From the NCBI GenBank assembly GCA_905250075.1, contig CAJNOP010000022.1, positions 856,322-920,321 of the forward strand: DNA of 64,000 nt. The letters run 5' to 3'. Position 1 is the first letter of the stretch; every line of letters begins with the position of its first letter. Shown piece by piece: positions 47,456 to 61,376 of the stretch. This DNA comes from Rotaria sp. Silwood1. Taxonomy: Eukaryota; Rotifera; Eurotatoria; Philodinida; Philodinidae. The notes beneath the pieces were generated by a model, which worked only from the letters and a program-made list of their open reading frames with translations, was not told the DNA's origin and did not search any database. A program made the position numbers and the translations under genes.

Positions 47456-50400
47456 TTCAAAATATGAAAATAATAAAAAAAAAAACGATCTTGTGTTGTC
47501 AGACTCGATTCATTTATTTACGTGTGTTAGTTCAACAAGTACGTTTTCAGTTGCACAAATGCTGGTTTTCATTTGACCTATCCAAATCTCAATCGTATAC
47601 ATTTCTAGTGTAATAGACTGAAACTAGCTCGATTTCATCCTTCAAAAAATTCTTTTTACATTGTGAACTATAATTTTATTGACAAATGACATAGAGCTTT
47701 GTTTTTGCACATGGCGCAATAAGTTAGCATTTCTCTAGATCTTTTGGAAACAAATACACGACAATGAATTCAGTTCGAATATATGGAACTGAAAATAAAA
47801 TATAATTTATTCTTATTTGGTGACACTTGAGTCTGAAACAAAATTAAACTCACTGGAACAGTTCGTGACGGTGGGAAAATATCTTTTAATCGAGTAATAA
47901 AACCGAAAATAAGATTAGGTATGATTATCTACGATTAAAATCTTTTATTTTCGACTTTTATAAATGTTATTAGTTGATTTTTACGGTATATCGACTGACC
48001 AAATAATGCAATATAGATGACCCGTATTACAGTTGCTTTCGTAGTTAACTAGATCGAAACTTGTCATTCATAATCAGCACGTTTTCTTCATTAATGAATC
48101 AAGCATGCTCTCAGTCTTAAGAAAATATTCCATGTCAATTAAATCCTGTTTTAATCAATTTTATTAGAAAAAAAACGGTTCAATATACTTTCATGAATTT
48201 ACAAAAATTAATTTTGAGTTTTTGTTTGGATTCTATGTGGGAAAATCGATTTTAATAGATTTTTTATGATTCAATCTAATTTAGTAGATCAAACAAGGAA
48301 TTGATTTAATTCTATTAGATTATTGATGAACTCTCTGGAAATAAATCTACTTTGATGGATTAAGTATGAAATCGATTATCATGTATTACATTATAAAATG
48401 ATTACTTAGATTTTACAGGAAAAAAATTGATTTTTATCGGTAGTGGACGAGCCAGAAAAGTTTTTTGGGGAAGGCTTAGCCCTCATTTGAAGCTAAAAAA
48501 TAAGTATTTTCTTCGCATATGATATAGATTCATCGCTTTTCTGAAGAAAGCTAGATCATCTCCAGCTACTCTTTAGCTTCGCGCTATCGGCCAATTTATA
48601 TCAAAGGAAATCGACTAGGAAACAATTATTATCAAAAGATAATTAAAAAAAGCCATTATTCAGCTGATTACTCTGATAAATTTTCAATATCATGAATTAA
48701 AAAACTATGCAAACAACATATCTTTCAGACGTTGTGCTTGCTAGTCAATGATCTAATCTTCAAATGATCTCTTTTGACTTGCATCAACTATAATCAATAT
48801 TTTTTTATCAAAATGAAATCAATTTTTATCTGATTTTTCGTCTAACATTTATACATGGGTTGAGAACTGCATTTAAAAAAAGAATGTTAGGTTATTTTTT
48901 AAAAATCAATTGAAATCTATTAAGTTTTTCATCGATGTGATAGATTGTTTGCCGAAAGATCGGCTCTAATTGATAATCGTCTAGAAAACCTATTTACATC
49001 TATTATTTCGTTGAACTTAATCTAAATGTGGTATATTTGATCGTTTTTTTATGAGTATCGTCGGAAAATAAATTTTAATCTGATTTTTCAATCGTACTTT
49101 TTACATGAATCTATTTTCACACTTAAATCCCCATTTTAAAGATGGTGAATCGATAGACAAAGACTAAATATAAGTAAAAAAATGACGCGATCAAAATGAT
49201 CATAATCATCCCTAAACATGTAAAGCTAAGCCAACATGAAGTTTGATCTGACTGATTTCTAAACAAATGAATTTATTTCACCAGTTCTGAGTATTTGACA
49301 TGTCAGTGATAAAGATGATTGTATTTGTTCACTATTGCTGATGCAAAATGATTATCAACGTAAAATAGATGTTAATTCAAAACTTACTGAAATAAGTCCT
49401 GTATTTAAATTTATTGATACTTATTCTGAATCACACTTCATTTAATTTCTACTGACTTGTTGTGTATATAGAAAGTGAGAATAGTATATTCTTGATTCAA
49501 ATGTAATAATCTAACTTCTTGATAAGACCAGGATTAACTTCAACTTAGAGTTATTGTCGCCAATCTCTGCAAATAATCAATATCAATGAAACTAATAAAT
49601 ATTTTTTCGATAATTTATACTATGGAGGAAAATATTTAAATATAATATGAAGGTATACGCAGTATAACCATGATATTCATACCAAACTATGACTTCACAA
49701 TTTATAGTCTTCCTAGCAAACAACTATGACTCACTATATTAATATCTGTCTGGTGATAATGAAATAAAACAAGTAGCTTGGATTAACCAGAGCGAAAAAT
49801 GATCGATCAAGTTAGACAGAGGAACAAAATGAGAAGTAATAAGAAGATGACAAAAGAGGTGACGTTACACATTCATCTTTCCGAGTTTCCCAAGCGTCTT
49901 TTATAGATGATCTCAATACATCAGAATAATACAATATTTATTAGTGCAAATATAGAGACAAAAAACATGTTGCTGCAAATATTTTTGCACATTCAATATA
50001 AAGAAGAATTACTTTCAGGAAAAAAAAGCCTTATGAATACGTTGTATTGCTAGTAAGAAAATTGATTCCGGTAATGTTAACATCGTGCATATTGATCATA
50101 ATTTTAATCATAGAATTAGAGAAAAGCTAAAGACAATATTTATTATTAATTAAAATAAATAATTCTAACTGTTTAAAAATTTGTTCAAATAATATAAAAG
50201 TTATGAAAAAATTCAACTAAAACTTCCTCCTTTTTTTTACTCTGTAAACAAAACCAGATTACATCTGATTGTCAAAAACATAAAAATTACCATTAATACA
50301 AAGATGAATATTCATTAGCATATTAAAATAACGCTCAATCTTGGTATTAAGCACGCACAAAATCAATTATATCGATCAAATCATCTTTTAAACAATATTA

Positions 50401-51739
50401 TTATCATTTCCTCCGTCCCTTTGAGATTATTATATTGCATTGAATTTATTGTTATTTCCTATATGAAGAATTGACACTCGAAACTAGTTGAACGATCCCT
50501 TAACTTTTATTTATACTATTCTCAAATCAAGTTATTTTTTTATGATTTCATATTATATTGTCTTATTAAAACAATAAAAAATGTTTGATTTATTATCACA
50601 ATTAATTGAATATTGTTTGAAGAATTGATATTTATCTATCAAAAAGAAATCCTATCAATTTTATAACAAATATTGCCTTCTGTTATTATTTTATTTGTGT
50701 TTTCTTTTTATTGACATGTAGTATTTATTGTGTACAATCATTAAAAATGAAAATTCTACTACACTATGCTTAGAACATCCATGGTAAGTTATTATTAACT
50801 AATGATATTTTGAGTCAAATCATAGATTACTATTCAAGATATGACTTTTGTTTCTGGTAAATAGTTTCGTTTTGGAAAAGAAACGTATAATTTATGACAG
50901 ATTTCTTAAAGCCGCCTACATCCTAACTCTCGAGTTTTTTTTTTCTGAACATCATAGTTGTTAGTTATTCTGCCGCTTTGTTTTTTCATTATTGAAAGAG
51001 AAAGAAAGAAAGAAAGAGATGAATGAATGTTGTTTGAGAATTGACATCATCATCACTCATCAATCTTTCTTCTCGTTCATCTGTAATACTTATATTAACA
51101 AAAATCTCAGTTATTATTGCAATACGCGAGAAAAAAAAAATATTTATATATAAATCTAGACAAGAAAGAAAATAATAATAATATGATAAAAGAAAAGTAT
51201 CAAGTCGTTTCATAACGGACATTGTTTTAGTGAAAGGGGAATAAGAGACTAAAGTGGGGAACATTCGCATGCATTTATATAATGAGAAAAAAACCATGAT
51301 GCCGACATCACGACATAAATATTGTGTGAGGCAAAGAAGAATCATCTTCTAATATTTGATCTCTCTATCATAAGTACGCACATCCAATACAAGTAGTTGT
51401 CCGTACACTGATGGTATCTTTTTCTTTCTCACAAGTTCAAAACTCGCTAAAACACAGGCTTTCTCTTTCTTTTTATGTTATATATATACTAATGAAAAAA
51501 AACCTCGAATTGACTAATTAATTATATGCATATAAATTAGCACAAAAAAAATTAACAGCAAACGGAACAACGAGTAAAACAACTGAATATGTGAGTAGGC
51601 AAACACAACGAGTCATTTCTTTTCTCACATCGTCTATATAATATATATTTATATGTAGTGGCAACTTCCTTCATCTTCTTACTTTTTTTATTACAATAAA
51701 TATATTCGATACTTTCTAATCAATCTTTTAAAGTGTTCT
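47456..51739. other. Gene-poor intergenic region
   Basis: No exon with coding character was found. From about 48230 to 49120 the sequence is enriched in diverged direct repeats around the motif GATTTTAATAGATTT/AATTTTAATCTGATTTTT, giving a patchy, low-complexity look. The open frame at 50989-51345 (minus) is T/Y/F-rich with no family resemblance. Confidence 0.4.
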
Positions 51740-52677
51740 ATGGCTGGTGCATGTGGACGTTCAAATCGTAGTCAATCAAAAGCAATGATAATTTCATCTG
51801 GAGTAAGAAAGATAGAATTTGTTTCGTTTTGTGTTATAATTCCTAATTTAAAAAAAAAATCATTTTTCTTTGTATATACTCGTATATTCTTTGGATAGTA
51901 GATCGATAGAAATTAATTTCTGTTTTCTTCTTTACATGCGTCTTTCAGTATTCTCCATTTGACATGAATTAGTCATTTATTATTCTTACATCATTTTTTT
52001 CCATATATCATAGCAAAATTCTCAACTAGAAATATTTATGAAGAAGATTAAAATGATGAAGTATGCCGAATAGAAAGAATTGAATTGTCATTTTTTTAAT
52101 AAACCACATAAATAAAATAGTTAATTGTATTCGAAAGAAAAAGAAATATAATAAAATACTTTTCTTATTTGATATATGTAGTTGTTTTTAGTGATATCTT
52201 CAATAATTAGTTTCGAAAATTGTTTTAAGTGAAGTTTGAACATATCTCAATATTTCGATGTCTTAATGATTAGCTTGATTGAAGTTAATTGAAGAAAAGT
52301 TAAGTTGTGCTTTGTTTCAAAATAATCATTTATACTACGTATCCTAAAACTAAATTCTGTTCGACAACACAGTTTGATAAGCTAATTTTTACAACCTAGA
52401 AGAGAATGCTATTAACTGATTTACGTATAATCATTAAAAAATCATTTTAAAATAAAAATACAATCAATAAATATGTAGTATGTTGATATGTAAAATAGAC
52501 AGTTTTCTGATAGACAAAGTATTATATATACTGCTTGTTGTTTTGAATTGTTTTTTGTTTAGATTAAGTAATAATAGAAAAAGATTTGTCATAAAAAAGT
52601 TTTGTTTAATGGAAGATTCTGCGTTCATTTCAGAGTTTTACGAGGACAGCTCGACAACAAGTTATGCAACGTTCAAT
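51740..52677 (+). CDS. Candidate 5' part of an unrecognised split gene
   Basis: The first exon 51740-51802 reads MAGACGRSNRSQSKAMIISS plus a Gly and ends at a strong donor (GTAAGA). A possible second exon, 52634-52677, follows a good acceptor (TTCATTTCAG) and continues in frame as SFTRTARQQVMQRS before a GTAAAT donor; without splicing the frame stops two codons later. The start is Gly/Arg/Ser-rich and looks coding-like rather than random, but I found no third exon and no family match. It could be the 5' end of a gene with large introns, a micropeptide of about 36 residues, or chance. Confidence 0.25.
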
Positions 52678-55600
52678 GTAAATAGATCTCGATGAATAGA
52701 ACAAAATTTGTCGGAAATTCAAGCTCACTCAATGCTTTTTTTTTTCCTATTCAGTTTCAAGGACCGAAATTAACTAGAAGTTCACCTACACTCGCAATAA
52801 TTCATACTTGAGTTTTACGAATTTCAATTTTTTTGATAATAACTAAGATCGAGTTGGAGTGATTGTGTGTTTTTTTTTTCTTTCAAAAAATTTCGTTCTT
52901 AGAACTCAAAAGAAGCAAAATACTGGCAGCAGTATCAAAGACACTATTTTTTCAGTGAAACTAATTTTCTGATAATTAGCAAAATTTGTAGAAACAACAT
53001 TTTGCAGAAAATAAAACACACATCTCAATATAAGCCAAGTACCAGGGATGGCTCGATTGGGTGTCGACTATCGGACGTGTAACGCCCTCCTTCCAGTTAG
53101 AAAAACATTTGGATTATCATAAATTATCTTTTATCACACAATTAATGCGCATGCATACAAAGAACTATTTCTGAAAAATATCCGCAGACTGAAACCCGTA
53201 TGTAAACGGTTTGACAATTTCAGTAGAAATGAAAATCTTTGAATTTTTTGTTTCGTTTCATATCTTAATATTTTCTGTTTGTGCCATTTTCTATTAAAAC
53301 AAGAGTAGCACTTATAATAGGTAATACTTTGCAAGTTATAAGTAACTTTGACACAGCAGCTTTATTCTTTTACAAGAAAAAAAAAGAGTGCGCCGTCTAA
53401 ATGTAAAATAACACTCTTTGGCTTTGAAGCAAGGTCTTTTATTGAAGAAGTTGCTGAAAACAAGTCATGATTTTTTCTTCTTCTTCATCCATTGATTATT
53501 TTACGTTTGAAATTTTATTTGTTGACTAAATTAATATATTTCTTATAGCTAAGAGTATAAATGTTTCATGTACACTGATACCTATCCTCTTAACAGAATG
53601 ATACAATATATAATTGTAGATATTATCAATAAACATACCATGTTTGACATTTAATAAATAAGATAAACCTATAAGATTGATGTCTAGAAAAATAAACACT
53701 TTTTTTTCCAAGAGAGAGTTTCTCGAAATTTAGTCTTTTAGAATTTATACAGGTTTATACAGTTCTAATTTTTACGGCTTTCGATAGAAGACATTTCACA
53801 ACGTCTTCAGAAATGATAAACTCGAATTAAAACAAATTCTTCTCAGTCGAAGAAAATGAGCACCTTTTTAAGAGCTTGAAATATGAGTAAAATAATTATC
53901 AAATTCATTTGAATGCAGATGTGATTAGTTTGTTTTAGCAGGTAGATTTTCATCTGATCATCTGACAGAAGCATGCCATATGGTATGATATTCAAATGAA
54001 TGAAAGAACTACGATATTTGCTAATTTTTTTACATCATAATTATTTGTCAAACATGTTACATGCTTTTTATTTAATTCAGTTGTGACATATAAACCTACA
54101 AGAGATTATCTGTTTTTATCATAATCTTATTGAAGTTGAGTAATACTATGTTACAATTTATTAATAAAAGCAAGAAAATATTGAAATTTTGAAATAAAAA
54201 ATTTCAAAATAAAAAGAAAACTTATGTCTAACTTGTTTTATGATTTGTTTAGTTTGCTTGAATTTACATCCACTTATACGCCAATGAAAAGAATCAGAAA
54301 TTTCATACTTGCTCTAAGAACATATTTAGAATTTTTCTTCTGTCTTAAATTTGATTCATTGAGTGCATACTTTTAACAGAGGCCAGGGACTATGTCTATA
54401 CAGAATCATAAAGAGTGATTGACTCTACACAAAATACCCAATGTACTTCTTGTTTTTTTTGAATATTGCTATAAACGATGAAAATCTATAGCAGTCTAAT
54501 TAGATACCGAAATTCGGAGAAAAAAAAATAATTCTTTTTGAACAAGCCCATTTGAGATAAAAAGTAATCGTTTGAAAAATGTTTGTAGATTTTGATTCTT
54601 TCAAGTTCTATCTTACTATAATCCATTATTTGGAGAAAAACTAAATTCTGTAAAATATTGTAAAGTCAATATTATCCAAAAATTCCATTCAGAGGAGTTA
54701 TAAACGACAGAAAAAGACTTATTCTACTTAGGAGGGAGTTACCCCAATTGATGCCAGCCGTTCAAGCTCATATTTGACACACGATCAAATCGCAGTGAGA
54801 CAAGTGTAAGTCTATAAGGAATCGTTCCCATGAGTCGTTGGTGTCGAATTATGACTGGTTATCTAGATTTTTAACACATTTTAGGAATTTTCCAAAAAGT
54901 CAAATAACAAAGTCTCGATCTAAAATTGTACCTATACATAGCTCTAATAATTCCTAGAATATTCTGAAGGTTTCAGTTGAAAAGAATGTTTTTCTATCAA
55001 GATATTGGCTTTCAATAAATAGCCCTTTGTCATAGGCATGTCACAATAATCGAGTCCGCTTGATAATTCAATAACTCAATGAAGAAATATTCGTTTTGGT
55101 GGAAGCTTTCAGAATATTCTACGAGTCACTAATCCTGTCTTTAAACAATATTCTAGATTAGAACTCTATGATTTGATTTTTGTGGGAAGTACCGAAAGTA
55201 TGTCGAAAATACAATAAACCTTTCACAACTCTGCGCCAAAAACTTAACTGGGCAAACCCTTTTAAGCTTTTGCTACTCTTATCGAGATCTTCTTCTGGAC
55301 TTAATATAAGCTCTAACGGCGTGTGTTAATTGGTATAGCTTGCTCTTAAGTGCTAGCAAAGTTTTTTATTTACTTAAATATTTGCTGATAACTGACCAGC
55401 CGTACGTCAGAAAAAAGAATTTTAGTCATATATTTTGAAGGAGCATCGAATTTTCGTTCTAACTAACCATTTTTAGTCCTCTTCAATGTCATCTAGGTGT
55501 TCGAAAAATAAGTCAACATATTCATCAACTTCGGTTTCAGTGACTACCAAGAAATTGTTCTCAATGAACTAACTTTAAGCTAGAAAAAGCTTAAAATACG

Positions 55601-58215
55601 GTATGTTGGCAAAGACTTGTACATGTAAGTTAGCCGTATTATTTACGATAAACTAAATAACTTCAGTCGATAGAATTTATTAAATATGATACTGTTATGA
55701 GCATTAAGCTTTTTGTTTTTAGAAATATTTTCGTATGAATTTCACATTTAATATCTTCACAAAGAAAACTTAAATGTTTTGTTTTATTTTAAGAATTTCT
55801 TCTTTGCAATTTTATTTTTATCATTTTTATAGTCGGGTTTTGTTTCGACATCAGAAGAAAATATAGTCTATTTGATACAATCTATTTTTATAATTTCTAT
55901 GAATAATCAACGTTTATTTATAATTTTTCAATGCTTGTCTATTGTTTCACAATAGATTTTTTTTCTATTCTCATTTTGAACTTGTTTGTAACGACATTCA
56001 TTTTTAGATTCATTAGTAGTTTAAATTTAATCTAATCGTATCATTCTTCCGGAAAACCTATATAAAAAGATTAAATTCTCATTTTCAAACTTTCAAGTAT
56101 TAAGTGACATAATCCGTAATAAAAAAAAAAAAAAGTATATATGACTCTGAAAATCACGAGTTATTCATAAAAAGATAATCATATTATCTTTGAATATCAT
56201 ACAAATCATATGTTTATGAAAACTTTTTCAAATATTCTTGAAAAAAAGAAAATAATTTAATATGAATATTCATAGATAAGATTACCAATTAATAAAATGC
56301 TAGACGATAACTTTTTAAGACATTCATTCTGTTTTTACACTTTATACTGCGTCATGCAAGTGATTAATTATTAAACAATTGATCAAAAGTAAATAGTGCT
56401 GTAAAATCCTGTTAAGTAAAACAAAAAAAAAAAACATCTTTTGCCCTTTTGACAAATAATAACATGAGCCACTTATAAAAAAAAAATATCAAGCAATAAA
56501 TAACAATCTCTTAGTATTCCATAGCAATACATGCGAATATGATCGGTTCAATAAATTGGATAAACCTATATTCAATATGACATTTCTTTAATCGATGTCA
56601 GCATATGCTCGACACATTCATTTTCGATATGAAATAAAACATATGTCATACATTACTGCTTTTAATCAAAGAAAAACTCCTTTTTTTTTTTGCTTTAGAA
56701 AAAAAAAGAAATTTTTGTTCTCTTAAGTGTTTTTTTTATTCTAGGTAAAATGTTCATTTGGTATTCTAAGAAAAAAAGTTTCTACATTAACTGAATCATT
56801 TATTTTCTTGAGGGACTTTGATTTTTACAAATCATGATTATAGAAAAGAAAAACATCAATAATCGAAATAAAACTATTCATTATTTAAATCTCTTACTTA
56901 TTAATATTTATCCTCGAGAAAGTATTGTCATTACATTTAGAATAACTGAACTAGAGAAAAAAGAATATCTATTCAAAAAATAAAGAAGACTAATTTTTTT
57001 TTTAACATTGAATAAAGATAAAATGTTTTAAATAAATGTAGTTTTAAAAATTTTTCTTTTTAATTAAAGCATTCTATACAATGTGAATATGCACGTACAA
57101 AAAGCTATCAAGCTTTTAAAACTTAAGGATATCTAATTCGAAAGATTAAAATAAGTTTTTAATGAAACTCTACAAATGATAGGTGTCATGCATGGTTTCT
57201 TTCAATAAACAATGGGAAAATTGAAATCTATGCATTGTATTGACATAGTCTTTTGTAATTTAGTAACATTTCGTTATATTAAAGCCTATAAAATTATATA
57301 GTGCATTTCCATTATCGATTCATCGTTATTCACTTGCCATCAACACTCTTATCTTTTTTCAAATAAGATAGTGCATAGCTTCGCCTTTATTTCCTTTATA
57401 TATTTATATATTTATCACAAGCGCACAAACCCGATTACTCTAGTGAGTGTATAAGGGTGAATTCAATTGTGAATATTGACTAAGAAAAAATAGAAAAAAA
57501 AAAGAGAAAAAAAAAAGAAAACTATGTCGTCGATATGCCAATACAAAAAAACTTTGTATTGACTGAATTGACCAGATGTGTGCATGCATTTCAAATTGTC
57601 AAATTATGATCGTTACTACCGTCATTATTTTGTCAATTAGTACAAATAGAATCATATAAAGAAAAAAAAGTTGAAATGTCAGTTTTCTTTAAAAAATAAA
57701 AAAATAAGAAAAGGAAAAAGAAAAACTAGATGCTGATTCTTTGCTCGATAGCATGATTGTATTGTCGAGCCGATAAAACTTCTAACCTTCATTTATTATT
57801 ATTGCCTAAATCGTTTCCATAGACAGTGTGTCATTCGCTTTTTTCTAGATAGAACGAAGTCTTTTAAACAAAACGGTCTTTCTTCTTGTTTTCTTGGTCA
57901 TATTTCGGTCGGAAAAAAGCATAGTGCATTCTCTCGTTCTTTCTTTGTCGTTATAATATTTCCTATTCTTTTCTCTCTTTCTTTTCTTTGTCTACTTGGT
58001 GATTATTACTCAACTAAAAAAAAAAAAAAAGATAGAATACATAGAGACAAGGCAAGTAACAACAAGAGATGATGATGAAAGAATTCGAGATCCTCTATTG
58101 CACGGTGATGTGCGTGTGAGCATGCGTGTGCGTGTGCTCTCTATTATTATTCAATATATACAAGCAGTATTGAGACAATTTTCCTTATTTTGTTTGTTTG
58201 TCGAACCGAAACAAA
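52678..58215. other. Gene-poor intergenic region upstream of the DIRAS-type gene
   Basis: No convincing exon. It contains the foldback element at 54725-55351. The last 300 bases have GTGCGTGTGAGCATGCGTGT-type alternating repeats and probably include the promoter and 5' UTR of the DIRAS-type gene. Confidence 0.45.
54725..55351. repeat. Foldback element 2 (long inverted repeat, about 0.63 kb)
   Basis: The two halves pair along about 310 bp each, centre near 55043. From the outside in, left arm against reverse complement of right arm: CTTAGGAGGGAG / CTTAAGAGCAAG, CCAATTGA / CCAATTAA, GCCGTT..AGCT in both, TATAAGG / AAAAGGG, TTTTTAACACA / ATTTTCGACATA, and AGAATATTCTGAA..TT matching AGAATATTCTGAAAGCTT near the centre. 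No protein is encoded. The outer bases CTTA-GGAGGGAG-TACCC resemble the left end of foldback element 1 (CTTATAAGGGAAGTACCC), so the two likely belong to one family. Confidence 0.78.
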
Positions 58216-60074
58216 ATGGCACTTGATAAGGTAAGATTGAAGTTTTTAAAAATATAATATTTAATAGTTGATAATAATTTTACTTTAAAACAAGTGATTT
58301 TTTTTTTTGCTTTCTTTATATAATATATATTTAATTATTATTCATACGTTCTATTAAGAAAAGAATATGAAAGACTAATGTGACCCGAGAGATTTTCATA
58401 TGAAGATATAAAATTTATTATTCTGTTTTATCAATAGACAAGAGTTGATTATTTATGAATTAAAAACTTAATATCATGTCCAATTTAATTTTGTATGTCA
58501 GTTTATTTATATCCACCTGCTTGTATATGTGTTCATTAATTTTATTAACTATTATCAAGAAATATAAATAAAATACATAATTAACTATTTCACTTGACAA
58601 ATATAAATATGAATGACGTATTTAGATGAACAAAAAGAAATGCTAGAGATTAATTAACATTGTGAATACTAGTGTATTTTCGTGTTGCATGTTGTTTGAA
58701 TCAAAGAGAGAATGAGCATGCGTTTGTCATTTTCTCCAGAGAACGACGGCAAAAATGACGGACTTACTTCTGTTGATGAAGCGTAGAAGGCATGTAGGAC
58801 AAGATGCAGATGAACAAGAAGAAATAGAAAATCGACTAAGTTAAAGAGCATTAAATGTGCTTGCTGTTTTCCTCTTATATTTTATCGTTCATACATTTTT
58901 CATGATAATTCTTTCTTTATGGAAAGTACTTGACAGCTATGAGATATATTGCAGACTATCATCTGGTATTTATCTATGTTTTTAATTCATTAAATATAAT
59001 TTGTTTTTTATTATTTTCTTATTTATTTATTATAGCCAAATAAAGATCCAGCTACACCCTTTCGGGCTATGCCCGATCAAAGTACAGATTATCGAATAGT
59101 AGTTTTTGGTAGTGCTGGCGTTGGTAAATCTGATTCAAACAAATAAAAACAAAATTCATAAATTATTTTATTGTATTGAAGGTAAAACAAATTGTGTTCT
59201 TCGTTTTGTAAATGGACAATTTCGTGAAAATTATATTCCAACAGTTGAAGATACATATCGACAGGTTGTATCTTGTAACAAACAAATAACTACTTTACAA
59301 ATATTTGATACGTATGTAAAGGAAATACAATAGTAGATTTATTTGAAATAAATTATTTTATTTAGTACTGGTACACATCAATTTCCAGCGATGCAACGAT
59401 TAAGTATACAAAAAGGTCATGCTTTTATGTTACTTTATTCTATAACGAGTAAACAAACACTTGAAGAATTAAAACCTATATATAATCAAATACGTGAAAT
59501 AAAAGCTGATCAACAATATGATACACCTATATTATTAATGGGTTGTAAATTAGATGAAGCTGCATGTCGTGAAGTAACAGAAAATCTTGGTAAACAATTA
59601 GCATCACATTGGTCATGTGCATGGATTGAAACATCAGCTAAAACAAACACAAATATACGTGAAGCATTTCAAGAACTCCTTAAACTAGATAAAAAAAGAC
59701 AATTTAATTTTAATGTTGATCAAGATGGACATTTAATTGAAGAAAATGGTGGTACACCAACACCATCATCACCTTCATTTCATGGTGGAAAACGCATAGC
59801 AACAACGAATTCAAGTTCATCAACAACAACAAATAGTGGTAGTAATCCAAATATAACGGAAACAACAACAACAGGTGTTGTTACCACTCGACCAACAACA
59901 CCTGTTCTACACGGAAATAAATTAACTCGAACATCAACGTCATCAACAACAAATATTAAAAAAAGCGCACGAACTTTAATTGAGCAAAATGATTTAACAG
60001 GAAATTCAAAAAAGAGTCCAAATTCTGATACAGCATCAAATCGAGCTTCAGCTCGAAAGTGTCTGATTATGTAA
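58216..60074 (+). CDS. DIRAS-type Ras-like small GTPase with long Ser/Thr-rich tail
   Basis: Four exons (58216-58230, 59036-59123, 59182-59311, 59366-60074) join in frame to 313 residues; human DIRAS1/2 have about 199. The GTPase core is clearly [41 protein letters not shown] in place of DTAG, then [17 protein letters not shown], and ETSAK. P-loop is GSAGVGKT (30-37). The G4 motif, normally NKxD, reads CKLD (138-141), so the guanine-contacting Asn is a Cys. The C-terminus is CLIM, a CaaX box for prenylation, so the protein should sit on membranes. Between the core and the CaaX is an added region of about 120 residues rich in Thr, Ser and Asn. The first exon has only five codons and adds 16 residues before the usual family start, which is Met17; translation could begin at either. 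Intron 1 is 805 bases. Confidence 0.93.
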
Positions 60075-61376
60075 AGAAAAAAAACAAAAAGAGAGAAAGA
60101 GAAATTTTATTTCCCTACATGTTTAGTGCTTTTTTTTCCTGTCTGTATCTATTTTTGTACAACGACTACGAGCACCTATTCTGCAACAGTCGATTTCCGT
60201 TCTTTTTTTTTTTTTTACAAAAAAGAAACAAAACAAGATAATATTTCTTCACAGTTCATGAAGTTTTTCTATAATTATTTCAAACGCATGAAAGAAGAAT
60301 TTAATTTATTTTCAAAATGGTTAGAATTAATTTTGTAAAATCTTTCACTAATGTCAGAATGTTAGTATTAATAAAATAATGTCGAATCGATTTAAAATCT
60401 TATATTGATTTTTCATGATGAAATATTCATTTCATTGAAGCTTAGAAATCAACATAATAAATAGTTCATTTACAAAAAAATTCAGATATATTATTTTTGT
60501 TATATAAAAATTTCTTACAAATGAAATAAAAAATTTATTCCGATATTCTTTTTTTTTGTCATTCTCGAACAAAAGAAGATAAGCTTCTAAACTATCAACT
60601 CAACTATCCGTGTTGTCGATTAGTTCGTTCAATAGCTTGATCGTTCCCTTACTTAATACAAATTAAATAATCCTTCCAATCGAATGAAGCTTTTCATTGA
60701 ATTGATGTCAATAGACTAAAGGAGTTGCTCTTGTTTACTAAATATCTAATATAGACTATTGATAAATCATCACATTCAACAACTTGTGTCAATGCAATCA
60801 AATATTCACTATCCGGTTTACATTAATAAATATTTCAATAATCAATTGTTCTATGATATAAATAAAGAAAAGTTTTGTTTTTGTTTTCAAAACTTAGAAA
60901 TCATGATAAACATCTTCAGTTTCAAGAATATTAAATATTCATTAAAAAGCTATTGCAAATATCTTTTTTTTTTTTTTTTAATATATTTTTCTTTCAAATT
61001 TCGACGATTGATGATGTAAATATATTCGTAGAATATTTAGCTGACGTCAAGGAAGTCTAAAGTTTCCTATTTTTTTTTCTCTAATTTCAATATTACGTAG
61101 AAGAATCGTTATTATATTTTCTAATTGTTGATTTGTCTCGATTTGATTATCATTTAGTTTCTCATCATTTCGTTCAATTAACTTTTCGGAAAGAGATTCT
61201 CAAGAGAGTATATCATTTTGTGAATTTAATCTTTTTTCTTGTATTTAACAAGCACATATCTATAGATATGATGAAACTAGTGTAAAAGTGATGTTTTATA
61301 GAAAATTGAAACAAAAAGAAACAGATAATTAGAAAAAAAAAAGAGCAAGAAGACAAAGATTAAAAGAAAAAAAAAA
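60075..61376. other. Intergenic region between convergent 3' ends
   Basis: This holds the 3' UTRs of the DIRAS-type gene (plus) and the palmitoyltransferase exon (minus). Long A and T runs dominate (for example 60209-60219 and 60965-60979). No coding sequence recognised. Confidence 0.5.

Noticed and set aside
58758-58847. Small ORF starting [12 protein letters not shown] in intron 1 of the DIRAS-type gene
   Set aside because: It is only 29 codons, with no Kozak or splice support and no homology; it could be chance.
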